A DNA stretch of 64,000 bases, from contig CAYOCP010000002.1 of NCBI GenBank assembly GCA_964402505.1, positions 62,001 through 126,000 on the forward strand, given 5' to 3'. Shown here one piece after another: positions 1 to 7,661 of the stretch (its first letter is position 1; every line of letters begins with the position of its first letter). The notes under the pieces are model-generated. The model saw only the letters and a list, made by a program, of their open reading frames with translations. It did no database searches and was not told where the DNA came from. Source of the stretch: SLRI01 sp964402505. GTDB taxonomy: Bacteria; Pseudomonadota; Alphaproteobacteria; Geminicoccales; Geminicoccaceae. Made by a program: the position numbers and the translations under genes.

Positions 1-178
1 GGCGGCGCTCGGCACGGTCGACCTCGTCGAGATGGACAGCAAGCCCAACCCGCTCTTCGCCAATCTCGACCGCGCACCGGAGGTGGTGGACGGACGGCTC
101 CGGCTGCCGGAGGGGCCGGGCCTCGGCATCATCCTCGATCCGACGGTGCTGGAGCGGTTCGACGTGACGGAGGGCTGA
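1..178 (+). CDS. Enolase-superfamily (mandelate racemase/muconate lactonizing type) protein, C-terminal fragment
   Basis: Only the last 58 codons are in the window; the reading frame enters at base 2 and ends at TGA 176-178. The tail contains EMDSKPNPL and then GRLRLPEGPGLGIILD, the usual C-terminal pattern of the mandelate racemase/muconate lactonizing branch of the enolase superfamily (a capping-domain strand followed by v.dG.l.lPegPGLGv.ld). Members are mostly sugar-acid dehydratases or racemases. The barrel with the metal ligands and catalytic acid/base lies outside the window, so the reaction cannot be assigned. The next gene starts 4 bases after the stop, so this is probably the upstream cistron of the same operon. 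Confidence 0.7.
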   Translation, partial: AALGTVDLVEMDSKPNPLFANLDRAPEVVDGRLRLPEGPGLGIILDPTVLERFDVTEG

Positions 179-182
179 GCTC

Positions 183-1163
183 ATGAGGATCGCGGTCTAC
201 GGCGCCGGCTCGGTCGGCGGCTATCTGGCGGCGCGGCTCGCGAAGGCGGGGCGCGAGGTCGCGGTGATCGCGAGGGGGCCGCATCTGGAAGCCATCCGTG
301 CCAGCGGGCTGACGCTGGAGACGCCGGAGGAGCGCTTCACGGTCGAGGTCGAGGCGAGCGACGATCCGGGGGAGATCGGCCCGGTCGATCTCGTCCTGGT
401 GACGGCGAAGACCACGGCGAACCAGGCCGTCGCCGCCGGCATCGCCCCGCTGCTCGGTGCGAAAACCCCTGTGGCCTTCGCGCAGAACGGGGTCTTCTGG
501 TGGTATGGGGAGGGGTTCCGCCCGCCGGTGCCGACGAGCACCACCCGGCTCGACCCGGATGGCCGCCTCGCCGCCGCCATCGGCGCGGAGCGCCGGCTCG
601 GGCTCGTCGTCCATTCGCCGAACGAGGCCACGGCGCCGGGTGTCGTGCACAACGGCTCGACGCGGAACCGCTTCGTGCTGGGTGCCGCCGACCCGACGCG
701 GCCGCTCGACGACGTGGTGGAAGCCCTGGAGGGCGCCGGCTTCGATCTCGAGCGGACGCGCGACATCCGGGCGGCCATGTGGAAGAAGCTCCTCGTCAAC
801 GTCTCGACCGGGCCGGTCACCGCACTCACCCGGGCGACGGCGGCGGGCGTCGTCGAGGACCCCGCCACCGCCGATCTCTCGCGCCGGCTGATCGAGGAGG
901 CGCTGGCCGTGGCCGAGGCGCACGGGTTTCGAGATCTCGACATCGATCCCGTAGCGCTCTCGAAGCCGGGCTCGCGGCCCCGCCACAAGCCCTCGATGCT
1001 GCAGGACGTCGAGCGCGGCCGGCCGCTCGAGATCGACAGCATGGCGCGCATCGTCCAGGATTTCGCGCGGCAGGCTGGTCTGCCGACGCCGACGCTCGAT
1101 ATCGTCCTGGCGCTGCTCGTCCGCCTCGCCCGCACGCTCGGCGTCTATGCCGCCTCCGGTTGA
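183..1163 (+). CDS. Ketopantoate reductase family (ApbA/PanE-like) oxidoreductase
   Basis: A 326-residue protein with an N-terminal NAD(P)-binding Rossmann motif GAGSVGGYLA (residues 7-16), followed by a basic stretch that suits NADPH. The C-terminal helical domain carries the family signature KKLLVN near residue 201 and KPSMLQDVERGRPLEID near residues 263-279, as in PanE. PanE reduces 2-dehydropantoate to pantoate in CoA synthesis, but many paralogs in catabolic clusters act on other 2-oxo acids. Here the neighbours are transport and hydrolase genes, so a side-pathway 2-ketoacid reductase is as likely as pantoate synthesis. ATG at 183 lies 4 bases after the upstream stop. A close paralog of identical length lies at 8549-9529. 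Confidence 0.85.
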   Translation: MRIAVYGAGSVGGYLAARLAKAGREVAVIARGPHLEAIRASGLTLETPEERFTVEVEASDDPGEIGPVDLVLVTAKTTANQAVAAGIAPLLGAKTPVAFAQNGVFWWYGEGFRPPVPTSTTRLDPDGRLAAAIGAERRLGLVVHSPNEATAPGVVHNGSTRNRFVLGAADPTRPLDDVVEALEGAGFDLERTRDIRAAMWKKLLVNVSTGPVTALTRATAAGVVEDPATADLSRRLIEEALAVAEAHGFRDLDIDPVALSKPGSRPRHKPSMLQDVERGRPLEIDSMARIVQDFARQAGLPTPTLDIVLALLVRLARTLGVYAASG

Positions 1164-1179
1164 GAGGTCTTTTCATTCA

Positions 1180-1199
1180 AGGGTTTGCATGGCAACCCT
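1180..1199. promoter_or_regulatory. Inverted repeat upstream of ABC operon, candidate operator
   Basis: Six-base perfect arms AGGGTT and AACCCT are separated by 8 bases, and TTCA/TGAA outside them extend the symmetry with one bulged base. It lies in the 149-base gap before the binding-protein gene, 114 bases upstream of its ATG. No T-run follows, so a terminator for the preceding gene is unlikely. An operator for a regulator outside the window is inferred only from position and symmetry. Confidence 0.3.
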
Positions 1200-1312
1200 G
1201 AAAGTGCCAAGGTTCGATGGAGGCGGGCGGGCCGTGCTGGCCGCCACGCCCGGACGCCGGCCGGTGCTCCGCGGGCGCTCCGGCCGTGACCAACAAGGGG
1301 AGGATCACCGGC

Positions 1313-2680
1313 ATGTCGATGCTTCGTGGCGCATTTCTGGGCTTTCTGGCCACGGGCCTCTTCGCTTCCACCGCCCTCGCTCCGGCACCTGCCGCGGCCG
1401 AGGACATCAAGCTCCAGCTCTGGTCGCGCGCCGACCGCTCGGGGCCGCTGCGCGCCGGCAACATCGTCGCCGCCACCGATGAGCTCAACCGCATGCTCGA
1501 GGCCGCCGGCAGCGAGAACCGGGTCGTTTTGGACGTCTTCGAGAACAATGCGGAAGGCTTCGACGCCGATGCGCTCGACCTCTTCAAGGCGGTCGCGGTC
1601 GACAAGGGGCCGGACATCTTCGTCGCCGCGCACGAGTGGATCGGCGCCTTCGTCGAGGAGGGGCTGGCCTATCAGCTCGACGAGCACATCGCGGCCAATC
1701 CCGAGCTCTACGGCGACATCATCCCGACCTTGTGGAAGGCGGTCACCTACAAGGGCCACATCTACGGCGTCCCGCAGGATTCCGAAGTGCGCATGTTCTT
1801 CTACGACAAGGAGATGCTGCGCAAGATCGGCAAGGACGAGGACTTCATCGAGAGCCTGCCCGAGAAGGTCGAGAGCGGCGAGTTCACCATCTACGACATG
1901 ACCGACCTCGCCAAGGAGGTGGTCGATGCCGGCGTCGCCAAGTACGGCATCCTCCATCGCCCGAATGTCGGTCCGGACTTCCAGATGCTGATGAAGAGCT
2001 TCGGCATCGATCAGTACGACCCGGATTCCGGCAAGCTGCAGATGTCGGAGAGCAAGCTCACCCACTTCTTCGAGTGGCTGAAGTACAGCGTCGATGCCGG
2101 CGTCATCCCGGCCAACATGACCTCCTGGTCGTGGGACGAGGTGCATGCCGCCTTCCGCACCGACAAGACCGCGTTCATCAAGTTCCACGGCATCTGGAAC
2201 GTGCCGGCGCAGCTCGAGGCGCGCGGCCTCACCAAGGACACCTATTTCGACGCGATCGGCTGGACGCACAGCCCGGCGGCGGAGAAGGGCGGCAAGCCGG
2301 CCAATCTCTCGCACCCGATCATCTACGTGGTCTCGGCCAAGAGCGAGCATCCGGAGCTCGCCGCCTACATCGTCGGCCTCGCCAGCCAGAACGTGCTCAA
2401 CACGGAGCACGCGGTGACCACCGGCCACACGCCGATCAATTACGGCCAGGCGGCGATGCCGCGCTTCATCGAGGAAGGCTGGGCGCTGCGCGCCGGAGCG
2501 CCCATGCTCGAGTACGCCACGTTCATGCCCAACCACGCCAGCATCGGGCAGTACAACGCGCTCGTCTTCAAGGGCATCGAGGCGGTCGAGACGGGCCGGC
2601 TGGATCCCGCCGCCGCCGCCGCCTTCGTGGTCGAGGAGCTCCAGGCCGAGCTCGGCGACGACGTGGTCATTCAGGACTGA
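1313..2680 (+). CDS. Carbohydrate-type ABC transporter substrate-binding protein (family 1)
   Basis: A 455-residue periplasmic binding protein. The start is the ATG at 1313, because AAGGGGAGG lies about 9 bases upstream and the product then begins with a clean signal peptide (positively charged start, hydrophobic core of about 18 residues, cleavage near PAAAED at about residue 29). The body matches extracellular solute-binding family 1 (maltose/alpha-glucoside/glycerol-phosphate binding type). It is first in an operon with two MalF/MalG-type permeases, a MalK/UgpC-type ATPase and a glycerophosphodiester phosphodiesterase. By analogy with the Ugp system the ligand could be a phosphodiester of glycerol or another polyol, but the protein itself does not reveal its ligand. 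Confidence 0.88.
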   Translation: MSMLRGAFLGFLATGLFASTALAPAPAAAEDIKLQLWSRADRSGPLRAGNIVAATDELNRMLEAAGSENRVVLDVFENNAEGFDADALDLFKAVAVDKGPDIFVAAHEWIGAFVEEGLAYQLDEHIAANPELYGDIIPTLWKAVTYKGHIYGVPQDSEVRMFFYDKEMLRKIGKDEDFIESLPEKVESGEFTIYDMTDLAKEVVDAGVAKYGILHRPNVGPDFQMLMKSFGIDQYDPDSGKLQMSESKLTHFFEWLKYSVDAGVIPANMTSWSWDEVHAAFRTDKTAFIKFHGIWNVPAQLEARGLTKDTYFDAIGWTHSPAAEKGGKPANLSHPIIYVVSAKSEHPELAAYIVGLASQNVLNTEHAVTTGHTPINYGQAAMPRFIEEGWALRAGAPMLEYATFMPNHASIGQYNALVFKGIEAVETGRLDPAAAAAFVVEELQAELGDDVVIQD

Positions 2681-2683
2681 TTC

Positions 2684-2714
2684 AAGGAGAGGAGGCCGGC
2701 GCCGGCCGGCCTCC
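2684..2714 (+). promoter_or_regulatory. SD-like sequence followed by perfect 10-bp hairpin between binding protein and permease genes
   Basis: The transcript has AAGGAGA at 2684-2690, then an inverted repeat with perfect 10-base GC-rich arms (2691-2700 GGAGGCCGGC, 2705-2714 GCCGGCCTCC) and a 4-base loop, then only 11 bases to the permease ATG at 2726. There is no closer Shine-Dalgarno sequence. Folding of the hairpin would bring the distant SD to normal spacing. Hairpins after binding-protein genes are also known to stabilise the upstream mRNA (as in malE-malF), so either or both roles are possible. No U-tract follows, so a terminator is unlikely. Confidence 0.55.
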
Positions 2715-2725
2715 CTCGCGTCGTC

Positions 2726-3637
2726 ATGCGGCAGGGAACGCGCACGCGGCAGCTCACCAACATGGCCCTCTTTCTGGGTCCGGCGACCGTGCTGCTCTTC
2801 ATGTTCTTCATCGCCCCCGTGGTGGTCGATATCTTCGTCGCCTTCACCGACATGGGCCGCTCGCTGCGGATCACGGAGTTCACCACGGCGAACTTCGAGC
2901 GGATGCTGACCGGCGACAGCCGGATCGGCCCGACCCTGGCGCTGACCTTCGTCTACGTCTTCTTCACCCTCGCCATCTTCAACGTGACCTTCGGCCTGGT
3001 CCTGGCGTTGACGACGACCGCCTTGCCGGATCGCCAGGGCAGCTTCTTCCGCGCCGTCTGGCTTCTGCCGAGGATGAGCCCGTCCGTGGTCTACGCGCTC
3101 CTCTGGGCCTGGGTCATCGGTCCGACCGATCGCGGGCTGATCAACCAGGTCTGGGCCGGCTTTCTCGGCCAGGAGCCGGTCGATCTCCTCTCCAACCACC
3201 CGATGATGCTGATCGTGCTGGCCAACGGCTTCATCGGTGCCTCCATGGGCATGATCATCTTCACCAGCGCCATCCGCGCCATTCCCGAGCACCTCTTTCA
3301 TGCCGCCCGGGTGGACGGGGCGGGGCCGCTCGCCATCGTCTGGCACGTCACCCTGCCGGCGATCCGCTGGCCCCTGAGCTTCATCACCGTGTACCAGACG
3401 CTCTCGCTGCTGGTGAGCTTCGAGTACATCTGGCTCATCACCAATGGCGGCCCCTTCTACGACACGATGGTCTACGCTCTCTACGTCTACAAGCGCGCCT
3501 TCGAGAACGGCCAGTACGCCTATGGCGCCGCCCTGGCGCTTCTCCTGGTCGCGATCGGCATCGCCGCCTCGCTTCTGATGTGGCGCTTTCTCGACATGAA
3601 GCGCCTGCTCCAGACGCCCAGGATCGAGGTCCAGTGA
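2726..3637 (+). CDS. Sugar ABC transporter permease, MalF/UgpA type
   Basis: A 303-residue inner-membrane protein with about six hydrophobic segments, the first near residues 14-32 (FLGPATVLLFMFFIAPVVVD). The cytoplasmic EAA loop that contacts the ATPase is seen near residues 190-215 (EHLFHAARVDGAGPLAIVWH). Length and topology fit the MalF-like half of CUT1 sugar importers. It forms a heterodimer with the next gene, which it overlaps by 4 bases (GTGA at 3634-3637), so the two are probably translationally coupled. No Shine-Dalgarno sequence is adjacent to its ATG; see the hairpin entry just upstream. Confidence 0.9.
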   Translation: MRQGTRTRQLTNMALFLGPATVLLFMFFIAPVVVDIFVAFTDMGRSLRITEFTTANFERMLTGDSRIGPTLALTFVYVFFTLAIFNVTFGLVLALTTTALPDRQGSFFRAVWLLPRMSPSVVYALLWAWVIGPTDRGLINQVWAGFLGQEPVDLLSNHPMMLIVLANGFIGASMGMIIFTSAIRAIPEHLFHAARVDGAGPLAIVWHVTLPAIRWPLSFITVYQTLSLLVSFEYIWLITNGGPFYDTMVYALYVYKRAFENGQYAYGAALALLLVAIGIAASLLMWRFLDMKRLLQTPRIEVQ

Positions 3638-4734
3638 GCACGCTCGCCGACACCTCCGCGGCAAGGGCGTCGCCGCCGGCGGCGCAGGCGGACTGGGACG
3701 CGCTCGCGCACAAGGCGAGGCGCGGGCGGCTGACGCGGCGGGGGCTGCTGCTCGCCTTTCTGGTCACGGTCTCGGTGCCGATCCTGCTGCCCTATTTCTG
3801 GATGTTCACGATCTCGGTCTCGGCCAGGACCGGCGGCGTCTCCTCGGTGGTGCTCTGGCGCGCCTGCGCCATCCTGGTGCCGACCGTGCTCGCCATCGGG
3901 CTTTTGAACGCGCTGACCGAGCGGGGCGCGCTCCGGTTCTACCTCATGGCCGCCATCGTCGCCGTCGCCGGGGCGGCCCTCGCCCTCGGCATCGGCCGGG
4001 AGCTGCATCTGCAGAACTGGGTCTTTCTGCACAACCCGAACTTCGTCCAGGATCTCTCCGGGCGTCGCGCCGCCACGGTCGAATCGCAGTTCCCGTCGGT
4101 CTGGATCGCCTTTCGCAACTCGCTCGCCCTGGCACTGGTGCAGACGACGCTGGTGCTCACGGTCGGCACGCTCGCCGGCTACTACCTCTCGCGCTTCAAC
4201 TTCCGCGGCCGGGCGAGCTTTCTGCAGTCGCTGCTGATCCTGCACGCCTTTCCGGCGCTCACCCTGATCATCCCGATCTTCCTTCTGATGTACTGGTTCG
4301 GGCTGCTCGACACGCTGACCGGCGTGATCCTCGTGATCACCACGCTGGAACTGCCGTTCGCCGTCTTCATCATGAAGGGCTTCTTCGATGCCGTGCCCTG
4401 GGATATCGAGATGTCGGCCCTGGTCGACGGCGCCTCGCGCCGGCAGGCCTTCGTGCGGATCGTGCTGCCACAGGTGAGGGTCGGGCTTCTCGCCGTCGGC
4501 GTCTTCGCCTTCATCCGCGGCTGGGAGGAGTACGTCTTCGTCCGCACCCTCCTCTACGACAAGCAGAACTGGACCATGAGCCTGTACATCTTCTGGGTCA
4601 GCGAGGACATCATGGGGGTCGATTACGGCGTGGTCGCCGCGGTCGGCGTCTTCTACGTCGTGCCGTCGATCCTGCTCTACGTGTTCTGCCAGAAGTACCT
4701 GGTGCAGATGAGCCTCGGCGGGATCAAGGGGTAG
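3634..4734 (+). CDS. Sugar ABC transporter permease, MalG type, with an extra membrane insertion
   Basis: The start is the GTG at 3634, overlapping the TGA of the preceding gene, giving 366 residues. The C-terminal two thirds is a normal MalG-type permease with the EAA loop EMSALVDGASRRQAFVRIVL (about residues 264-283). MalG-type permeases are usually 270-300 residues. Here, after the first membrane helix (about residues 37-56), there is an extra segment of roughly 90 residues with two more hydrophobic stretches (about 66-86 and 95-115) before the conserved core. The function should still be the second half of the translocation pore. The extra helices are an oddity of this subfamily rather than a frameshift, since the frame stays open and hydrophobic throughout. 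Confidence 0.87.
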   Translation: MSTLADTSAARASPPAAQADWDALAHKARRGRLTRRGLLLAFLVTVSVPILLPYFWMFTISVSARTGGVSSVVLWRACAILVPTVLAIGLLNALTERGALRFYLMAAIVAVAGAALALGIGRELHLQNWVFLHNPNFVQDLSGRRAATVESQFPSVWIAFRNSLALALVQTTLVLTVGTLAGYYLSRFNFRGRASFLQSLLILHAFPALTLIIPIFLLMYWFGLLDTLTGVILVITTLELPFAVFIMKGFFDAVPWDIEMSALVDGASRRQAFVRIVLPQVRVGLLAVGVFAFIRGWEEYVFVRTLLYDKQNWTMSLYIFWVSEDIMGVDYGVVAAVGVFYVVPSILLYVFCQKYLVQMSLGGIKG

Positions 4735-4738
4735 GTGC

Positions 4739-5809
4739 ATGGCCAGAATCGAGCTTCAGGGGGTCACCAAGGCCTGGGGCGAGGTGGTGGCGGTGGAGCC
4801 GACCGATCTCGTCATCGACGACGGCGAGTTCGTCGCCATTCTCGGGCCTTCCGGCTGCGGCAAGTCGACGACGCTCTTCATGCTGGCCGGACTCTATGCT
4901 CCCACCGGCGGGGCCATCCGCTTCGACGGTGCGGTGGTCAACGAGGTCGAGGCCCGGGACCGCAATGTCGGCATTGTCTTCCAGTCCTATGCCCTCTACC
5001 CGCACATGAGCGTGAAGCGGAACATCCGCTTTCCCCTGACCTTCAAGTCGCTTCCGGCCGACGAGGCCGAGCGGCGGGTGATGGAGGCGGCGCGGCTGGT
5101 GCAGGTCGAGGAGCTGCTGGAGCGGATGCCGGCCGAGATGTCGGGCGGGCAGCAGCAGCGGGTGGCGCTCGCCCGGGCCCTGGTCAAGGAGCCGCAGCTC
5201 CTGCTGCTCGACGAGCCGCTGTCCAATCTCGACGCGACGCTCCGGCTCTCGATGCGCGGCGAGATCCGCCGGCTGCAGCGGCGCCTCGGCGTCACCACGG
5301 TCCTCGTCACCCACGACCAGCTCGAGGCCACCACCATGGCGGATCGGATCATCTGCATGTCCAGGGGCCGGATCGAGCAGATCGGCACCGCCGACGACCT
5401 CTACCGCCGCCCGGACAGTCTCTTCGTCGCGGGCTTCATCGGCTCGCCGCCGATCAATCTCCTGGAAGCCCGGGGCGCGGGCGGTCGGCTGCTCGTGGGC
5501 GAGGCCGCGCTCGAGGCCCGGGGCGTGGAGGGGCCGGTGGTGATCGGCATCCGGCCGGAGAACCTGACGCTCGACGCGGAGGGTGGCGTAATGGAAGGGC
5601 GGGTGGAGCATGTCGAGCCTCTGGGCCGCGAGACCCTCTACGAGATCGATTGCCCGCTCGGCCGCGTCCACGCGCTCGAGAGCGGCAGCGAGCGGCGCTT
5701 TGCCAACGACGACCGGGTCGGGCTGGGTTTGGCACCCAACGCCGTTCTGGTCTTCGACCGGGGAAACGGGCGGCGGCTGGCCGAGGCCGCGGCCGGGCCG
5801 GCGGCATGA
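4739..5809 (+). CDS. Sugar/glycerol-3-phosphate-type ABC transporter ATP-binding protein (MalK/UgpC family)
   Basis: A 356-residue ATPase with Walker A GPSGCGKST (residues 36-44), Q-loop FQSYALYPHMS, signature MSGGQQQRVALARAL, Walker B LLLLDEPLSNLDA and the switch histidine in VTHDQ. About 120 residues follow the nucleotide-binding domain and form the TOBE/OB regulatory domain (GIRPENLTL) typical of CUT1 ATPases. It energises the two permeases just upstream. ATG 4739 follows the previous stop by 4 bases, with AAGGGG as ribosome site. The stop overlaps the start of the next gene (ATGA at 5806-5809). Confidence 0.95.
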   Translation: MARIELQGVTKAWGEVVAVEPTDLVIDDGEFVAILGPSGCGKSTTLFMLAGLYAPTGGAIRFDGAVVNEVEARDRNVGIVFQSYALYPHMSVKRNIRFPLTFKSLPADEAERRVMEAARLVQVEELLERMPAEMSGGQQQRVALARALVKEPQLLLLDEPLSNLDATLRLSMRGEIRRLQRRLGVTTVLVTHDQLEATTMADRIICMSRGRIEQIGTADDLYRRPDSLFVAGFIGSPPINLLEARGAGGRLLVGEAALEARGVEGPVVIGIRPENLTLDAEGGVMEGRVEHVEPLGRETLYEIDCPLGRVHALESGSERRFANDDRVGLGLAPNAVLVFDRGNGRRLAEAAAGPAA

Positions 5810-6657
5810 GGGGCATCGCCCTTGCCACCGACCGCGGCCGCATCCGGCTCAAATGGCACCGGCTGCGCGATGGCGCCGAGCGGGCGTCGCACGACCGGAC
5901 AAGCCTCGCCAAGGGCCTCGCAGCGGGCGCGCTCCTCGAGGTCGACCTGCAGCTCACCGCCGACGGCCACTGGCTCTGCCTGCACGATCCGACGCTCGAT
6001 GCGGAGACGACCGGCACCGGCCGCGTGGCCGACACGCCGCGTCTGGAGATCGAGGCGCTTCGGCAGCGCCATCAGGACGGTCGGGAGCTCCTCGATCCGC
6101 CCCTCTTCCTCGACGAGCTGGCGGCCCGCCTCGCCGGCAGCGCCACCGATGCCCGTCTCCAGCTCGACCTCAAGCTCGACCGGCAGGCGCTCGACGGGGC
6201 GGCCAGGGCGCGTTTCGAGGCGGCGGTGGCACCTCTGGCCGCGCGCTTCGATCTCGGCGGCGAGGACTGGCTTCTGGTGCGGGAGCTCGCCGCGCTCGCC
6301 CCCGGTGCTCGCATGGGCTTCGAGACCTGGCCGCTGGTCGAGGGCGGCCGCCTCGTCGATCGCGAGGCGGCCTCGCGCTTCGCCGAGGCGATGGCCGAGG
6401 CGGCGCCCGAGGCGGCCCTTTTCTACCTGCATTACAGGCTGATCCCCGAGGCCGCCGTGTTCGGCATCGATCTCGTGGCGGTCGCCCACAACCATGGTCA
6501 CGAGGTCGATGCCTGGACCATCGATCCGCCGCTCGCGGGCGATCCGGGGGCTTCGGGGCCCGGCGAGCTCCTTCGCTATCTGGCGGAGGTCGGCTGCGAC
6601 CAGATCACGACCAATGCGCCATTGGAGCTGGAGGCGATGTGGCAGCGGAGCTCGTGA
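5806..6657 (+). CDS. Glycerophosphodiester phosphodiesterase family protein
   Basis: A 283-residue GDPD-fold enzyme. The N-terminus has a modified HR motif (WHRLRD), then LLEVDLQLTADG and CLHDPTLDAETTGTGRV, the E-x-D and H-D residues that bind metal and act in catalysis in the GDPD family. The C-terminus has AWTIDPP and CDQITTNAP, the expected last barrel strands. It has no signal peptide, so it would act in the cytoplasm on an imported phosphodiester, releasing an alcohol and a phosphomonoester. Its start overlaps the ATPase stop by 4 bases (ATGA), and its stop overlaps the next start (GTGA). The canonical H-R-G is H-R-L here, which may affect substrate range. Confidence 0.85.
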   Translation: MRGIALATDRGRIRLKWHRLRDGAERASHDRTSLAKGLAAGALLEVDLQLTADGHWLCLHDPTLDAETTGTGRVADTPRLEIEALRQRHQDGRELLDPPLFLDELAARLAGSATDARLQLDLKLDRQALDGAARARFEAAVAPLAARFDLGGEDWLLVRELAALAPGARMGFETWPLVEGGRLVDREAASRFAEAMAEAAPEAALFYLHYRLIPEAAVFGIDLVAVAHNHGHEVDAWTIDPPLAGDPGASGPGELLRYLAEVGCDQITTNAPLELEAMWQRSS

Positions 6658-7661
6658 CGCGAGCGGTGCCGCGGCTCGTTGTACCGTCCGGAGCCTGGCG
6701 CGTGGCGGCGCTCGCGGCACCCGCCGATGCGCACGCCCGGCTCTTCCTCGAATGCGAAGCACTTTCGGCGGTCGAATGTTCGGGCGGCGGGGCGGGCGGG
6801 ACGGAGGCGGGGCCGCTTCGGGTGCTGAGCTGGAACGCCGAGCGGCTCAAATACCTGAAGGCGAGTGCGCTTCGGCTGCGGCCGCTCGGCGCCGACGTGA
6901 TCCTGCTCACCGAGCTCGATCGCGGCATGGCCCGGTCGGGCAATCGCGACACGGTGGGCGAGCTCGCCTCCCTTCTCGGCATGACCCATTGCTTCGCCGT
7001 CGAGTATGTCGAGCTCGAGCTCGGCGATTCGCGCGAGCGTGCCTGGCACGCCGGCACCGCCAATCGCCAGGGGCTGCACGGCAACGGCATCCTCGGCCGC
7101 CGGCCGATCGAGCGGGCTGCCATGGTGCGGCTCGAGCGGGACGGCGCCTGGTTCGACGGCAGCCGCAACGGCGAGCGGCGGATCGGCGGGCGGAACGCGG
7201 CGCTCGCACGGATCGCCGGCATCACCTTCTGCTCGGTCCATCTCGAGAGCCACAGCGATCCCTTGCACCGTGCCCAGCAGACCGCGCTCCTGCTCGACGC
7301 CGTCGCCACCTTCGCCGGCGATGATCCCATCGTCATCGGTGGCGACTTCAACACGGCCACGGTGGGCCATGGCCTGAAGGGCGGGCTCAAGGCGGAGCGG
7401 CTGTGCAACCCGGTGCCGTTCGAGCCGCTCTTCGAGGTCATGGCCGAGCGCGGCTTTTTCTGGGAGGCCGCCAACGAGATGGGGGTGGCGACCCAGCGGA
7501 CACGGCCCGACGGCACGCCGGCACCGCCCTTCGGTCGGCTCGACTGGCTCTTCGTGCGCGGGCTCGAGGCGAAGGGCGCCATGACGCTGGCGGCGGTGGA
7601 CGAGGCGGGTGCGGCGCTCTCCGACCACGAGATCCTCTCCCTCGAGTTGGAGCGGCGCTGA
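6654..7661 (+). CDS. Endonuclease/exonuclease/phosphatase-fold hydrolase (first of two)
   Basis: Starting at GTG 6654 (GTGA overlap with the phosphodiesterase stop, GGAG just upstream) gives 335 residues. The core has the DNase I-like phosphoesterase motifs: SWNAERL (Asn), LLTELD (metal Glu), CSVHLESH, IGGDFNTA, LDWLFVRG and LSDHEIL. The family includes nucleases, sphingomyelinases and inositol-polyphosphate phosphatases. With no DNA-repair context and a transporter plus GDPD upstream, a small-molecule phosphodiesterase or phosphatase is the more likely role (inference). About 55 residues of low-complexity N-terminus precede the catalytic domain; the GTG at 6639 is a possible alternative start. 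ATG of the next gene overlaps the stop by one base. Confidence 0.8.
   Translation: MTRAVPRLVVPSGAWRVAALAAPADAHARLFLECEALSAVECSGGGAGGTEAGPLRVLSWNAERLKYLKASALRLRPLGADVILLTELDRGMARSGNRDTVGELASLLGMTHCFAVEYVELELGDSRERAWHAGTANRQGLHGNGILGRRPIERAAMVRLERDGAWFDGSRNGERRIGGRNAALARIAGITFCSVHLESHSDPLHRAQQTALLLDAVATFAGDDPIVIGGDFNTATVGHGLKGGLKAERLCNPVPFEPLFEVMAERGFFWEAANEMGVATQRTRPDGTPAPPFGRLDWLFVRGLEAKGAMTLAAVDEAGAALSDHEILSLELERR

Noticed and set aside
1145..3664. 839-codon open frame on the minus strand across the binding protein and permease genes
   Set aside because: It is antisense to two well-recognised genes, is rich in Arg, Asp, Gly and His as expected of a GC-rich shadow frame, and has no domain.
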